Below, piece after piece: positions 17,178-25,653 of a DNA stretch of 64,000 nt (positions within the stretch are counted from its first letter, which is position 1; each line of letters opens with the position of its first letter). Below the pieces are notes generated by a model. The model searched no databases. It saw only the letters and a list, made by a program, of their open reading frames with translations, and was not told the origin of the DNA. The DNA comes from Roseomonas marmotae (GTDB lineage: Bacteria; Pseudomonadota; Alphaproteobacteria; Acetobacterales; Acetobacteraceae): positions 138,501 through 202,500 of the forward strand of contig NZ_CP061091.1 of NCBI RefSeq assembly GCF_017654485.1, read 5' to 3'. A program made the position numbers and the translations under genes.

Positions 17178-19325
17178 TCAGCCCAGGCGGATCACCCGCT
17201 CGGCCACGGCCAGGCTGGAGGGGCGGTGGGCGATCAGCACCCTCGTCATGGGCAGCTGGCGGATGGCGTCGTTGATGCGGGCCTCGGTCGCCTCGTCCAG
17301 GTGGCTGGTGGCCTCGTCCAGCAGCAGGATGGCGGGGCGGCGGTAGAGCGCGCGGGCCAGCACCACCCGCTGCCGCTGCCCGCCCGAGAGGGTGCTGCCC
17401 ATGTCGCCGACGCGGGTGGCATAGCCCATGGGCATGCGCAGGATATCGGCGTGGATGGCGGCGATATCGGCCACCAGCTGCAGCCAGTGCTCGTCGGGGT
17501 TGGGGTCGAAGCCGGCGATGTTCTCGGCGATGGAGCCGGCGAAGAGGCGGTCGTCCTGCAGCACGCAGCCGACCCGCTGGCGATGCGCGGCGGGGCCGAG
17601 GGTGGAGAGCGGGACGCCATCCACCAGCACCTGGCCCGAGGTCGGCGGGATCAGCCCGGCCATGATGCGCAGCAGGGTGGACTTGCCGCAGCCCGAGGGG
17701 CCGGCGACGCCGATGCAGGCGCCGGCCGGGATGTCCTCGCTCAGCCCGGCGATGATCTCGGGGTCGTTGTCGGCATAGCGGAAGCGGATGCCACGCAGCG
17801 CCATGGCGGCGGCCTCGGCGGCGGCAGCCTGGGCGGCGGGCGGCCGGGCCAGGGCGGGCGCCGGCAGGGCCGGGTTGCCCTCCCCTCCCCCCACCGGCTC
17901 GGGCGTGGCCAGGGCGATATCGGCCAGCCGCTCCCCGTGCAGGGAGAGCATCCGCAGGTCCAGCAAGGTATCGACGAAGCCGTTCACCCGGCTGGTGAAC
18001 TGGTCCTGGAAGGCCAGGAAGGCGATCAGCATGCCCACCGACATCTGCCCCGCCAGCACGGCCCGCGCGCCCAGCCAGATGATCAGGATGCGGTCCAGCC
18101 CGAACAGCGCCTGGGCGGCGGCGGTATAGCCGATGCCGAATTTCTCCAGCCGCATGGCGGCGCCGACGCGCTCCACCAGGTGGTTGATCCAGACGGCGCG
18201 GCGGCGCGGCTCCAGGTTCAGCGCCTTCAGGCTCGCCATGCCCCGGGCGCTTTCCATGAAGTGGGAATTCTCCTGCGCCTCATGGATGATCGCCTCCTCC
18301 GACAGCAGGCGGAAGGGACGCCAGACGGCCAGCCGCAGCGCCAGGTAGAGCGCCAGCGCCGCCAGGGCCACCAGCGCCAGCCAGCCGCCATAGAGCGCCA
18401 TCATGGCCAGCAGGGCGATGGCCATGACGCCATCCAGCAGCGCCAGCACGGCGCGCGTCGTCAGCACATCCCGCACCTGGTCCAGCGAATGGAAGCGGGA
18501 GACGATGTCGCCCACATGCCGCTTCTCGAAGAAGTCCAGCGGCAGGCGCATCAGCTGGTCGAAGAGGCTGACCTTCCATTGCAGCACCAGGCTGGAGCCG
18601 AAGATCATGGCGGCCCAGGAGCGGGCGAAGCGCGAGCCCACCTCCAGCAGCAGCAGCACGACCATGCCCAGCGCGATCAGCGTCAGCAGGTCGTAGTCGC
18701 CGGCCACCACCACCTCGTCGACCACGAGCTGGAAGGCGATGGGCATGGCGATGACCGCCAGCTCCATCAGCAGGGAGAGCGCCAGCACCTGCGCCATCGC
18801 CCGCCCCAGCCCCACGGTGCGGCGGAGCATGGCCATCAGGCTGAGGCGCGCGCGCTCCTCGCCCTTCTGGAAGCCCTCGGCCGGCCAAGCCTCCAGCGCC
18901 ACGCCGGTGAAGCGGCGGGAGATTTCCTGCAAGGAGAGCCGCCGGCGGCCGATGGCGGGGTCGTGGATGACGGCGCCGCGCGGCGTCAGGCGCGCCAGCA
19001 CCACGAAATGGTTCTGGTCCCAGTGCAGGATGCAGGGCAGGCGCAGCTTGCGCAGGTCCGCCATCTCCAGCCGCAGGGCGCGCGTCGCCAGCCCCATGCG
19101 GCCGCCGACGCCCACCAGGTCCCGCAGCGACATGCCCTTCAGCGAGGTGGCGAAGCGCCGCCGCATGGCCGCCAGATCCACCCGCTGTCCATGATGGCTG
19201 GCCAGCATCGCGAGGCAGGCCAGCCCGCATTCGGCGGCCTCGGACTGGATGACCACGGGCATCGGCCCGCGCCCGCCGCCCAGCCGGTCCAGCAGGGCGG
19301 TGACGGCGGTGGTGGCGCCGCTCAC
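17178..19325 (-). CDS. peptidase domain-containing ABC transporter (C39 double-glycine peptidase/exporter)
   Basis: A 715-residue fused exporter: C39 peptidase (about 20-140), six-helix membrane domain (about 155-440) and ATPase (about 490-715). The peptidase has the full catalytic set, Cys33 in QSEAAECGLACLAM, His106 in HWDQNHFVVL and Asp122 in IHDPAIG. It should therefore cut double-glycine leaders, unlike the inactive C39-like domain of HlyB. The ATPase has Walker A GPSGCGKST, signature TLSGGQRQR, Walker B ILLLDEATSH. The GTG start overlaps the HlyD stop (GTGA) and has GGGAG 8 bases upstream. Substrate is most likely the divergently encoded precursor at 20984-21202. Confidence 0.95.
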   Translation of the reverse strand: MSGATTAVTALLDRLGGGRGPMPVVIQSEAAECGLACLAMLASHHGQRVDLAAMRRRFATSLKGMSLRDLVGVGGRMGLATRALRLEMADLRKLRLPCILHWDQNHFVVLARLTPRGAVIHDPAIGRRRLSLQEISRRFTGVALEAWPAEGFQKGEERARLSLMAMLRRTVGLGRAMAQVLALSLLMELAVIAMPIAFQLVVDEVVVAGDYDLLTLIALGMVVLLLLEVGSRFARSWAAMIFGSSLVLQWKVSLFDQLMRLPLDFFEKRHVGDIVSRFHSLDQVRDVLTTRAVLALLDGVMAIALLAMMALYGGWLALVALAALALYLALRLAVWRPFRLLSEEAIIHEAQENSHFMESARGMASLKALNLEPRRRAVWINHLVERVGAAMRLEKFGIGYTAAAQALFGLDRILIIWLGARAVLAGQMSVGMLIAFLAFQDQFTSRVNGFVDTLLDLRMLSLHGERLADIALATPEPVGGGEGNPALPAPALARPPAAQAAAAEAAAMALRGIRFRYADNDPEIIAGLSEDIPAGACIGVAGPSGCGKSTLLRIMAGLIPPTSGQVLVDGVPLSTLGPAAHRQRVGCVLQDDRLFAGSIAENIAGFDPNPDEHWLQLVADIAAIHADILRMPMGYATRVGDMGSTLSGGQRQRVVLARALYRRPAILLLDEATSHLDEATEARINDAIRQLPMTRVLIAHRPSSLAVAERVIRLG

Positions 19326-20692
19326 GCGCGCGGCTCCCGGCGCGCCGTGCCGCCACCGCCGCCGGCCGATAGGGCGCCGCGCAGGCTGTAGAGGGGGTCG
19401 AGCACCCATTGGTAGAGCAGGCGGGATTCGGCCAGGATATGCGCCTCCAGTTGCATGCCGGCCTGCAGCGGCTCGCGCCGCCCATAGGCGGTGACGAAGG
19501 AATGATCCGGCCGTACGGTGATGCGGTAGAGCGAGGGCGCCTGCTGCCGCCCCGCGCCGGCCGAGATCAGCTGCTCCACCTCCTCCGGCCGCAGCGTGGC
19601 GCGGGAGATGACGGAGACGGTGCCGGGGAACTGCCCGAAGCGCTGATAGGGATAGGCCTGGTAGCGCAGCAGCACGCGATCCCCCTCCCGCACGAAGCCG
19701 ATGGCCTCGCTGGGCGCCAGCAGCTGTGCCTCCAGCGGTTCCTCATCCGGCAGGATGGTCAGCAGCGGCGTGCCGGCCGCCACCGTCTGCCCGGCCTGGG
19801 TGATGATGCTGGTGACGATGCCCCCGCGCGGCGCGGTGACGGTGATGGCCCGCTTCGCCTCGGCCTCCGACAGCTGGCGGTCGATGTCGATGATCTGGCG
19901 CTCCAGCTCGCCGGCGCGGGAGGCGGCCTGAAGGTCGAAGCCGGCGAGCTTGTTGCGCGTCTCGGAGATGCGGCCGGCGAGCACGAGGCGCTCGCGCTTG
20001 AGGGATTCCAGCTGGGTCTGCTGGCCGATGTAGTTCTGCAGCCGCGCCTCATAGTCGCGGGAGGTGGCGAGGCCCTGCTGCATGTTGGATCTCTGCCGGT
20101 CCAGCATCTCCGCCAGAAGGGCGGTATTCTCGGTGGCGATGCGGATCTGCTGCTCCACCTGCGCCGCCTCGCGGTCCATGTCGGCGGACTGGATGGCCAG
20201 GCCCTGCTTCTCCAGCCGGTCGATCTCGCCCTGGCGGGCACGTTCCTCGGCCAGGGCCTGACGGCGGCGTCGCAGCAGGTCCAGCACCGCTTCCTGGGTG
20301 GCGCCGGTGGCGGTGGTGCTGTCCAGGCTGAGATCATAGAGCACCTGCCCCTGGCGGACCGATTCGCCCTCCGCCACATGCTGGGCGCGCACCCAGCCGA
20401 TGGTGGGGGCGACGATGCGCGTCAGCCCCTGGGACGGCAGCACGACGCCCTGGACCCTGACGCGCCGCGTGTATTCGCCGAAAGCCATGAAGGCGACCAG
20501 CAGCGCCGTGAGCAGCAGTGCCCCCCAGGCCATCAGCCGCAGCGGCAGGTGGCCGGGCAGCACGGGCTGCCCCAGCCAGGACAGTGCCTGCGCCTCCTGG
20601 AAGTCGCGGCGGAACAAGGATGCGCCGGGGGTCTGTTGCTGCGGAGGCGGCTGCGGGGCTGGGGTGTGATGAGGAGGATGGCCTTCCGGCAT
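19322..20692 (-). CDS. HlyD family secretion periplasmic adaptor subunit
   Basis: A 456-residue membrane-fusion protein linking the inner-membrane exporter to an outer-membrane channel. It has a Pro/Gln-rich cytoplasmic N-terminus (about 1-50), one transmembrane helix (about 53-75; MAWGALLLTALLVAFMAFGEYTRR), a biotinyl-lipoyl half (GVVLPSQGLTRIVAP, GWVRAQHVAEGESVRQGQVLYDL), a coiled coil (about 110-260) and the returning half VTAPRGGIVTSIITQAGQTV, then a beta-barrel ending. It precedes and overlaps the C39 exporter gene. No TolC-type gene is in the window. Start chosen at 20692, with GGAAG 5 bases upstream; a GTG at 20752 would extend it. Confidence 0.93.
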   Translation of the reverse strand: MPEGHPPHHTPAPQPPPQQQTPGASLFRRDFQEAQALSWLGQPVLPGHLPLRLMAWGALLLTALLVAFMAFGEYTRRVRVQGVVLPSQGLTRIVAPTIGWVRAQHVAEGESVRQGQVLYDLSLDSTTATGATQEAVLDLLRRRRQALAEERARQGEIDRLEKQGLAIQSADMDREAAQVEQQIRIATENTALLAEMLDRQRSNMQQGLATSRDYEARLQNYIGQQTQLESLKRERLVLAGRISETRNKLAGFDLQAASRAGELERQIIDIDRQLSEAEAKRAITVTAPRGGIVTSIITQAGQTVAAGTPLLTILPDEEPLEAQLLAPSEAIGFVREGDRVLLRYQAYPYQRFGQFPGTVSVISRATLRPEEVEQLISAGAGRQQAPSLYRITVRPDHSFVTAYGRREPLQAGMQLEAHILAESRLLYQWVLDPLYSLRGALSAGGGGGTARREPRA

Positions 20693-20941
20693 CACCTCTT
20701 CCGCCTTCCGTTGCAAAGGGTGCTGCGGGCATGAAGGGGCATCGCCCCGCACCCGTCAATCGACCGGGGATCACAGGGTCTTGTGCGGGAGTCGCGGATT
20801 TCTGAAGAACCCCGGCGGATGCAGGATAGTTCGGGAATCCGGCGGGCACGGTCCTGAAGGCGGCGCAGGCATGGCCATCAATGCGCCGTGATAGGGGCAG
20901 GGTTTTCTTCCGCGTGCCGGCTGCGGCGTATTAGCGTCCCG

Positions 20942-20955
20942 GCGCCTTCGGGCGT
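20942..20955 (+). promoter_or_regulatory. small UUCG-capped hairpin in the precursor 5' untranslated region
   Basis: GCGCC and GGCGT flank a TTCG tetraloop, 28 bases before the start codon of the double-glycine precursor. UUCG loops are unusually stable, so it may protect the short mRNA or influence translation. A weak -10-like TATTAG is at 20929-20934, which would place the hairpin at the very 5' end of the message. Confidence 0.35.
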
Positions 20956-20983
20956 CCCAACACCTTGGCGAGGAACGACCAGC

Positions 20984-21202
20984 ATGACCCAGCCCATGAC
21001 CCATGCCGTGCCTGAGAGTGGCATGCGCGAACTGAACGAGGCGGAGATGGAAGCCGTGGCCGGTGGCCTGTCCTTCGGCAACATCAACATCGGCGGATCG
21101 AATTTCGGCCCGCTGACGGTCAACTGGCAGCAGGCCGGCAACAATGTCGCCGTGGCCTGGAACTACAACGGCCGCACCGGCGGGCTGCGCCTGAAGTTCT
21201 GA
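20984..21202 (+). CDS. double-glycine leader peptide precursor (bacteriocin/microcin-like)
   Basis: A 72-residue precursor. The leader (1-28) ends in LNEAEMEAVAGG and fits the double-glycine consensus exactly: Leu at -12, Glu at -8, Met at -7, Val at -4, Gly at -2 and -1. The 44-residue core begins LSFGNINIGG and ends GGLRLKF. It is rich in Gly and Asn, has two Trp, no Cys, no Ser/Thr-Cys pattern, and ends with three basic residues. GAGGAA lies 8 bases before the start. It faces the HlyD/C39 exporter genes. No modification enzyme or obvious immunity gene is adjacent. Activity (antibacterial, signal or other) is unproven; I do not recognise the core. Confidence 0.85.
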   Translation: MTQPMTHAVPESGMRELNEAEMEAVAGGLSFGNINIGGSNFGPLTVNWQQAGNNVAVAWNYNGRTGGLRLKF

Positions 21203-21215
21203 GCCCTTCCCGGGC

Positions 21216-21244
21216 GCCGCCGCGGAAGGCCATCCCGCGGCGGC
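21216..21244. terminator. hairpin terminator between convergent precursor gene and ftsY
   Basis: GCCGCCGCGG pairs perfectly with CCGCGGCGGC across a 9-base loop, just downstream of both convergent stops. The 10 GC-only pairs make it strong, but there is no T run on either side, so termination efficiency is uncertain. Confidence 0.6.
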
Positions 21245-21250
21245 CAGGGG

Positions 21251-22774
21251 CTAGTTCAGGCCCAGCAGGGACCTGGAGAAATCCCGTGCCGAGAAGGGGC
21301 GCAGATCGGCCGCCTTCTCGCCCACGCCCACCGCATGCACGGGCAGGCCGAATTCCTGCGCCAGCGCGACGACGATGCCGCCCTTGGCGGAGCCGTCGAG
21401 CTTCGTCACCACCAGGCCGGTGACATTCACCATCTCCGAGAACACCTTGCACTGCTGCGTGGCGTTCTGGCCGGTGGTGGCATCCAGCACCAGCAGCACG
21501 GAATGCGGCGCCGTCGGGTCCACGCGCTGCATCACGCGCACGACCTTGCGCAGCTCCTCCATCAGCGCGGTCTTGTTGTGCAGCCGGCCGGCGGTATCGA
21601 CCAGCAGCACCTCCGTGCCCTTCTGGCGCGCCTGGGTCAGCGCATCGAAGGCCAGGCCGGCCGCATCGGCGCCCTGCTTCGCGGGGGCCACCACGTCGCA
21701 GCCGGTGCGGCTGCCCCAGATCTGCAACTGCTCCACCGCCGCCGCGCGGAAGGTGTCTCCGGCGACGAAGGTGACGCTCCTGCCCGCCTCCCGCCATTGC
21801 TGGCCCAGCTTGGCGATGGTGGTGGTCTTGCCGGTGCCGTTGACGCCGACCACCAGCACCACATGCGGGCGGTGGCTGGCATCCAGCTCCAGCGGCCGGG
21901 CCACGGGGGCCAGGATGGCGGCGATCTCCTCGGCCAGCGCCTCCTTCACCTCCTGGTCCGTCACTTCCTTGCCGAAGCGCGTCTTGCGGAACTGCGTGAC
22001 GATGCGGCCGGCGGCGGAGACGCCGAGATCGGCGGTGATCAGCGCCTCCTCCAGCTCCTCCAGCGCCTCATCGTCCAGGCGCCGCTTCACGAAGAGGCCC
22101 GTCAGACCATCGGTCAGCCGGGCGGTGGAGCGGGAGAGGCCGGCGCGCAGGCGCCCGAACCAGCCGGTGCGGGGTTCCTCCTCCGCCACGGCGGCCGTGG
22201 GTTCAGGCTCCGGTTCAGGCTCCAGCCTGTCCAGGAAGCCGGGCGGCAGGGGCTCGGTCAGTTCCGGCTCGAAGGCCCGTGCCTCGGTGGCGGGGGGTTC
22301 GGGCTCGGAGGGCGCAGGGGGCGGCACCTCCGCCGGCGTGCCGGGTTGCGGCACGGGGGCCGGCCTCTCGGCGGGGCTGGGCTGCCAGCCCGGCGGCAGG
22401 CTGGAGGGGGGCGTTTCCGGCGCCGGCTGCTCGGCCGGGGCGGGCGTCGAGACCGGGCTCGGCGCCGGGGCCGGGATCTCGGCCGGAGCGGGCGACACCT
22501 CCGGCAACTGGCGCGGCGGCAGTTCGGTGGGCGGGCGCGGCAGGTCGCCGGGCGGGAGAGCGGAGCGGGTCTCCTCCGGTGCCGGGGGCATGGGGGCGTT
22601 TTCCGGCCGCAGCGGCGGCGGCGGGGCCTCGGGCTCCGGCGGCGGGCTGCGGGTTTCCTCCGGCGCGGGGGCGGCCGCGGCGGGGTGGGACTCGGCGGCG
22701 GGGGCCTGCTCCTCCGGCTTCTCCGTCTCGGTGGGGCGGCCGGTCAGCTTGGCCCAGAGATCACGCAGCGCCAT
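21251..22774 (-). CDS. ftsY: signal recognition particle receptor FtsY
   Basis: A 507-residue FtsY, the membrane-associated GTPase that docks ribosome-SRP complexes at the inner membrane. The N-terminal A domain (about 1-195) is extraordinarily rich in Pro, Ala and Glu, with repeated PAPEE/PAPAE-like segments. The NG domain follows (about 200-507), with FVKRRLDDEALEELEEALITADLG, GTPase motif GVNGTGKTTT near 310, DTAGRLHNK near 390, TKLDGSAKGG near 455 and the C-terminal GVGEKAADLRPF. It is last in a dapF-mtaB-ftsY operon; only 3 bases separate it from mtaB. Confidence 0.97.
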   Translation of the reverse strand: MALRDLWAKLTGRPTETEKPEEQAPAAESHPAAAAPAPEETRSPPPEPEAPPPPLRPENAPMPPAPEETRSALPPGDLPRPPTELPPRQLPEVSPAPAEIPAPAPSPVSTPAPAEQPAPETPPSSLPPGWQPSPAERPAPVPQPGTPAEVPPPAPSEPEPPATEARAFEPELTEPLPPGFLDRLEPEPEPEPTAAVAEEEPRTGWFGRLRAGLSRSTARLTDGLTGLFVKRRLDDEALEELEEALITADLGVSAAGRIVTQFRKTRFGKEVTDQEVKEALAEEIAAILAPVARPLELDASHRPHVVLVVGVNGTGKTTTIAKLGQQWREAGRSVTFVAGDTFRAAAVEQLQIWGSRTGCDVVAPAKQGADAAGLAFDALTQARQKGTEVLLVDTAGRLHNKTALMEELRKVVRVMQRVDPTAPHSVLLVLDATTGQNATQQCKVFSEMVNVTGLVVTKLDGSAKGGIVVALAQEFGLPVHAVGVGEKAADLRPFSARDFSRSLLGLN

Positions 22775-22777
22775 GGC

Positions 22778-24019
22778 TCAGGCCGCCTCGGCCAGCAGGC
22801 CGCGCGCATCGGCGCCGGTCACGCGGGCGCGGACGACCCGGCCGCGCGGGCCGCTGCCCCGGACGAGGCGGATGGCGCAGAAATGCTCGGTATGGCCGGC
22901 ATCGGGACGTTCCAGCAGCACGGCTTCCTCCTGGCCCATACGGGCGGCGTAGAATTCCTGGGTCGCCTCGGCGCCGATGGCGCGCAGGCGGGCGGCGCGT
23001 TGCCGCCGCAGGACGGTGGGCAGTTGCGGCATCCGGGCGGCGGGGGTGCCCGGCCTCTCCGAATAGGGGAATACGTGCAGGAAGTGCAGCCCGGCCTCCC
23101 GCACGAGCGCCGCCATCTCCTCGAACTGCGCCTCGGTTTCGGTCGGGAAGCCGGCGATCAGGTCGGCCCCCAGCGCGATTCCCGGGCGCAGCGCGCGGGC
23201 GCGGGCGGCGGCGGCCAGGGCATCCGCCCGGCTGTGGCGCCGCTTCATGCGCTTCAGGATGAGGTCCGCGCCATGCTGGAGGGAGAGGTGCAGGTGCGGC
23301 ATCAGCCTTGGCTCCTCCCCGATCAGGCGCCAGAGGTCCTCGTCGATGGCGGCGGGGTCGATGGAGGAGAGGCGCAGCCGCGGCAGTTCCGGCACCAGGG
23401 CCAGCAGCCGGCGGATCATCTGGCCCAGCGTTGGGCTGCCTGGCAGGTCGGGGCCGTAGCTGGCGATATCGACGCCGGTCAGCACCACCTCCCGGTAGCC
23501 GGCCTCCACCGCCGCCCGCACCTGCCGCACCACCGCGCCCATGGGGGCGGAACGCGAGGGGCCGCGCCCGAAGGGGATGACGCAGAAGGTGCAGCGGTGG
23601 TCGCAGCCCTGCTGCACCTCGATCAGCGCCCGCGCCCGGCCGGTGAATTCGGTGACGGGATGCGCGGCCACGCCGCGCGCTTCCATGATGTCGGAGACCG
23701 GGGCGGCGGGGGCGCCGGGCGCCCAGGCCTCGGGCTTCAGCTTGTCGGCATTGCCGATGACGCGGGCGACGCCCGGCAGCGCACCCCAGCGCGAAGGCGC
23801 GATCTGCGCCGCGCAGCCGGTGACGATGATCGGCACCCCCGGCCGTTCCCGCGCGATGCGGCGGATGGCCTGGGCGGCCTGCTTCTCGGCCTCGGCCGTG
23901 ACGGCGCAGGTATTGACCAGCACCGTCTCCGCATGGCCGGCGCGGGTGGCGAGGTCGCGCATCGCCTCGCCCTCATAGGTATTGAGGCGGCAGCCGAAGC
24001 TCAGGACCTCCACCGTCAT
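22778..24019 (-). CDS. mtaB: tRNA (N6-L-threonylcarbamoyladenosine(37)-C2)-methylthiotransferase MtaB
   Basis: A 413-residue radical-SAM methylthiotransferase that converts t6A37 to ms2t6A37 in ANN-decoding tRNAs. The N-terminal UPF0004 domain has three cluster cysteines, Cys10 (SFGCRLN), Cys38 (NTCAVT) and Cys69 (VTGCAAQ). The radical-SAM domain has Cys139, Cys143 and Cys146 in CDHRCTFC. The C-terminus (about 355-413) has TRAM-like content. The start overlaps the dapF stop (ATGA). The order dapF-mtaB-ftsY is common in Alphaproteobacteria. Confidence 0.96.
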   Translation of the reverse strand: MTVEVLSFGCRLNTYEGEAMRDLATRAGHAETVLVNTCAVTAEAEKQAAQAIRRIARERPGVPIIVTGCAAQIAPSRWGALPGVARVIGNADKLKPEAWAPGAPAAPVSDIMEARGVAAHPVTEFTGRARALIEVQQGCDHRCTFCVIPFGRGPSRSAPMGAVVRQVRAAVEAGYREVVLTGVDIASYGPDLPGSPTLGQMIRRLLALVPELPRLRLSSIDPAAIDEDLWRLIGEEPRLMPHLHLSLQHGADLILKRMKRRHSRADALAAAARARALRPGIALGADLIAGFPTETEAQFEEMAALVREAGLHFLHVFPYSERPGTPAARMPQLPTVLRRQRAARLRAIGAEATQEFYAARMGQEEAVLLERPDAGHTEHFCAIRLVRGSGPRGRVVRARVTGADARGLLAEAA

Positions 24020-24843
24020 GCGGCCAGGCTGTCCCAGTCGAACTGGCCGAGGAAGGCGGTGGCCACTGGCCCCGCCATCAGCACATGCCCGTCCAGCCGC
24101 CATTCCAGCGTGAGCGTGCCGCCGGGCAGGTCGATCCGCGCGCGCCGCCCCGTCAGGCCCCGCCGGTGGGCATTGACCAGCGTGGCGCAGGCGCCGGAGC
24201 CGCAGGCCAGCGTCGGCCCCGCCCCGCGCTCCCAGATGGCGAGGCGGATATGGTCGGTGTCCATGACCTGGGCGAAGCCGATATTGGCGCGGGCGGGCAG
24301 CAGGGCATGGTGCTCGGCCCGCGGGCCGATGGCCTGCCAGTCCAGCCCGTCCAGGTCGCCCACGAAGAAGGTGACATGCGGGTTGCCCATGGAGCAGGCG
24401 GCGGGGTCGGAAACCGCGCCCAGCTCCATCGGCAGATGCGCGGTATCCATCGCGCGCGCCAGCGGCACGTCCTGCCATTCCAGGCTGGGCGGGCCCATAT
24501 CGGCGCTGATGGTGCCATCGGCCAGCCGCTCGCAGGGCAGGTCGCCGCGCAGGGTGCGGACCACCACGCGGTCCCGCCCCGTCTCGGCCATCAGCAGGCT
24601 GGCGATGCAGCGGGTGGCATTGCCGCAGGCCTCGGCTTCCGAGCCATCGGGGTTGTAGATCCGCATGAAGACATCGGCACCCTCCCCCGGCTGTTCCAGC
24701 ACGATGAACTGGTCGCAGCCGATGCCCCGGTGGCGGTCGGCCGCGGCGGCGGCGCGGGCGGGGGTGACGCCCAGCGTCGTCCGGCGGTCGTCCACCACCA
24801 CGAAGTCATTGCCGAGGCCGTGCATCTTGCGGAAGGGAATCAT
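24016..24843 (-). CDS. dapF: diaminopimelate epimerase
   Basis: A 275-residue cofactor-independent epimerase converting LL- to meso-diaminopimelate for lysine and peptidoglycan synthesis. Both catalytic cysteines are visible: Cys73 in EACGNATRC and a second in ACGSGACAT at about residue 215. The N-terminus FRKMHGLGNDFVVVD is diagnostic. First gene of the dapF-mtaB-ftsY unit. Its start is divergent from the exonuclease gene, with a roughly 100-base shared upstream region. Confidence 0.97.
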   Translation of the reverse strand: MIPFRKMHGLGNDFVVVDDRRTTLGVTPARAAAAADRHRGIGCDQFIVLEQPGEGADVFMRIYNPDGSEAEACGNATRCIASLLMAETGRDRVVVRTLRGDLPCERLADGTISADMGPPSLEWQDVPLARAMDTAHLPMELGAVSDPAACSMGNPHVTFFVGDLDGLDWQAIGPRAEHHALLPARANIGFAQVMDTDHIRLAIWERGAGPTLACGSGACATLVNAHRRGLTGRRARIDLPGGTLTLEWRLDGHVLMAGPVATAFLGQFDWDSLAA

Positions 24844-24945
24844 GCCCGACCATATGCGGCGGAATGCGTGACAAATGAAGTGGCGGCGCTTTCCCGCCAC
24901 GCCGTCCCGCGCTTCCATGCCCTTCCCCGAAGCTGGAGCGCCGCA

Positions 24946-25548
24946 GTGATCGATTCGACTCTCTATCTGGTGGTCGATATCGAGACGGATGGGCCGGACC
25001 CCGGGCCGCATTCAATGCTGAGCTTCGGCTGCGTCGCCACCGATGCGGAGGGCGTGCGGGGCGAGTTCTCCACCACGCTGGACACCCTGCCCGGCGCCAC
25101 CGGGGATGCCGGCACCCTGGCGTGGTGGGCGACGCAGCCCGAGGCCTGGGCGGCCGCCCGGCGCGACCCTCTGCCGCCCGAGCAGGCCATGGCGCGCTTC
25201 GTGGCCTGGCTGCGCGGGCTGCCGGCCAAGCCGGTCTTCGCCGCCTGTCCGCTGATCTTCGACGCCTTCTGGATAGACTGGTATCTGCGCCGCTTCGCCG
25301 GGCTGCGGATGCGGCAGGCACCGCGCGACGAGCACGGCCTGTTCCATGGGGAGGCGCTGGATATCGGCTCGCTCGCCATGGGCGTGCTGGGTATCGACCA
25401 TGCGGCGGTGGTGGCGCGCCGCTCCTGGCCGGAATCCTGGCTGGGCGGGCATGACCACAACCACGACGCGCTGGCCGATGCGCGAGGCTATGCCAGCCTG
25501 CTGCGGGAGTTGCTGCGGCGCCGGCCCTTGCCGAAACCGCGCCAATGA
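24946..25548 (+). CDS. 3'-5' exonuclease family protein (DEDDh type)
   Basis: A 200-residue ribonuclease-H-fold exonuclease. Asp11 and Glu13 in VVDIETDG form motif I, and HNHDALADA near residues 171-178 forms the last motif with His and Asp. The middle contains the long KPVFAACPLIFDAFWIDWYLRRF. It starts at a GTG with GGAG 7 bases upstream. It probably trims DNA or RNA 3' ends; it lacks polymerase or helicase domains. The gene ends close to the presumed promoter of the ribosomal protein genes. Confidence 0.85.
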   Translation: MIDSTLYLVVDIETDGPDPGPHSMLSFGCVATDAEGVRGEFSTTLDTLPGATGDAGTLAWWATQPEAWAAARRDPLPPEQAMARFVAWLRGLPAKPVFAACPLIFDAFWIDWYLRRFAGLRMRQAPRDEHGLFHGEALDIGSLAMGVLGIDHAAVVARRSWPESWLGGHDHNHDALADARGYASLLRELLRRRPLPKPRQ

Positions 25549-25557
25549 GGCTATAGC
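25528..25557 (+). promoter_or_regulatory. candidate sigma-70 promoter for rpmI-rplT
   Basis: TTGCCG (25528-25533) and TATAGC (25552-25557) are spaced by 18 bases, just across the end of the exonuclease gene and about 95 bases before rpmI. The leader also contains a small hairpin, TCCGCC-TCAC-GGCGGA at 25614-25629, shortly before the rpmI ribosome binding site. In other bacteria this operon's leader is bound by L20; whether this hairpin plays that role is unknown. Confidence 0.45.
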
Positions 25558-25653
25558 CCCGCCCTCTTCCCGCGCGTCCGGGCCTGTAGGGCATGCCCGG
25601 CCGTGGTTTCGTGTCCGCCTCACGGCGGATGCTTCCGAACTCAGGAGATCGAA

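Noticed and set aside
16875..19391. An 838-residue frame on the plus strand
   Set aside because: It is antisense to the C39 exporter; Gln/His/Gly-rich, no start signals.
21335..24658. A 1107-residue open frame on the plus strand
   Set aside because: It lies antisense across ftsY, mtaB and dapF, has the Gly/Arg/His-rich composition typical of GC-rich shadow frames, and has no domain.
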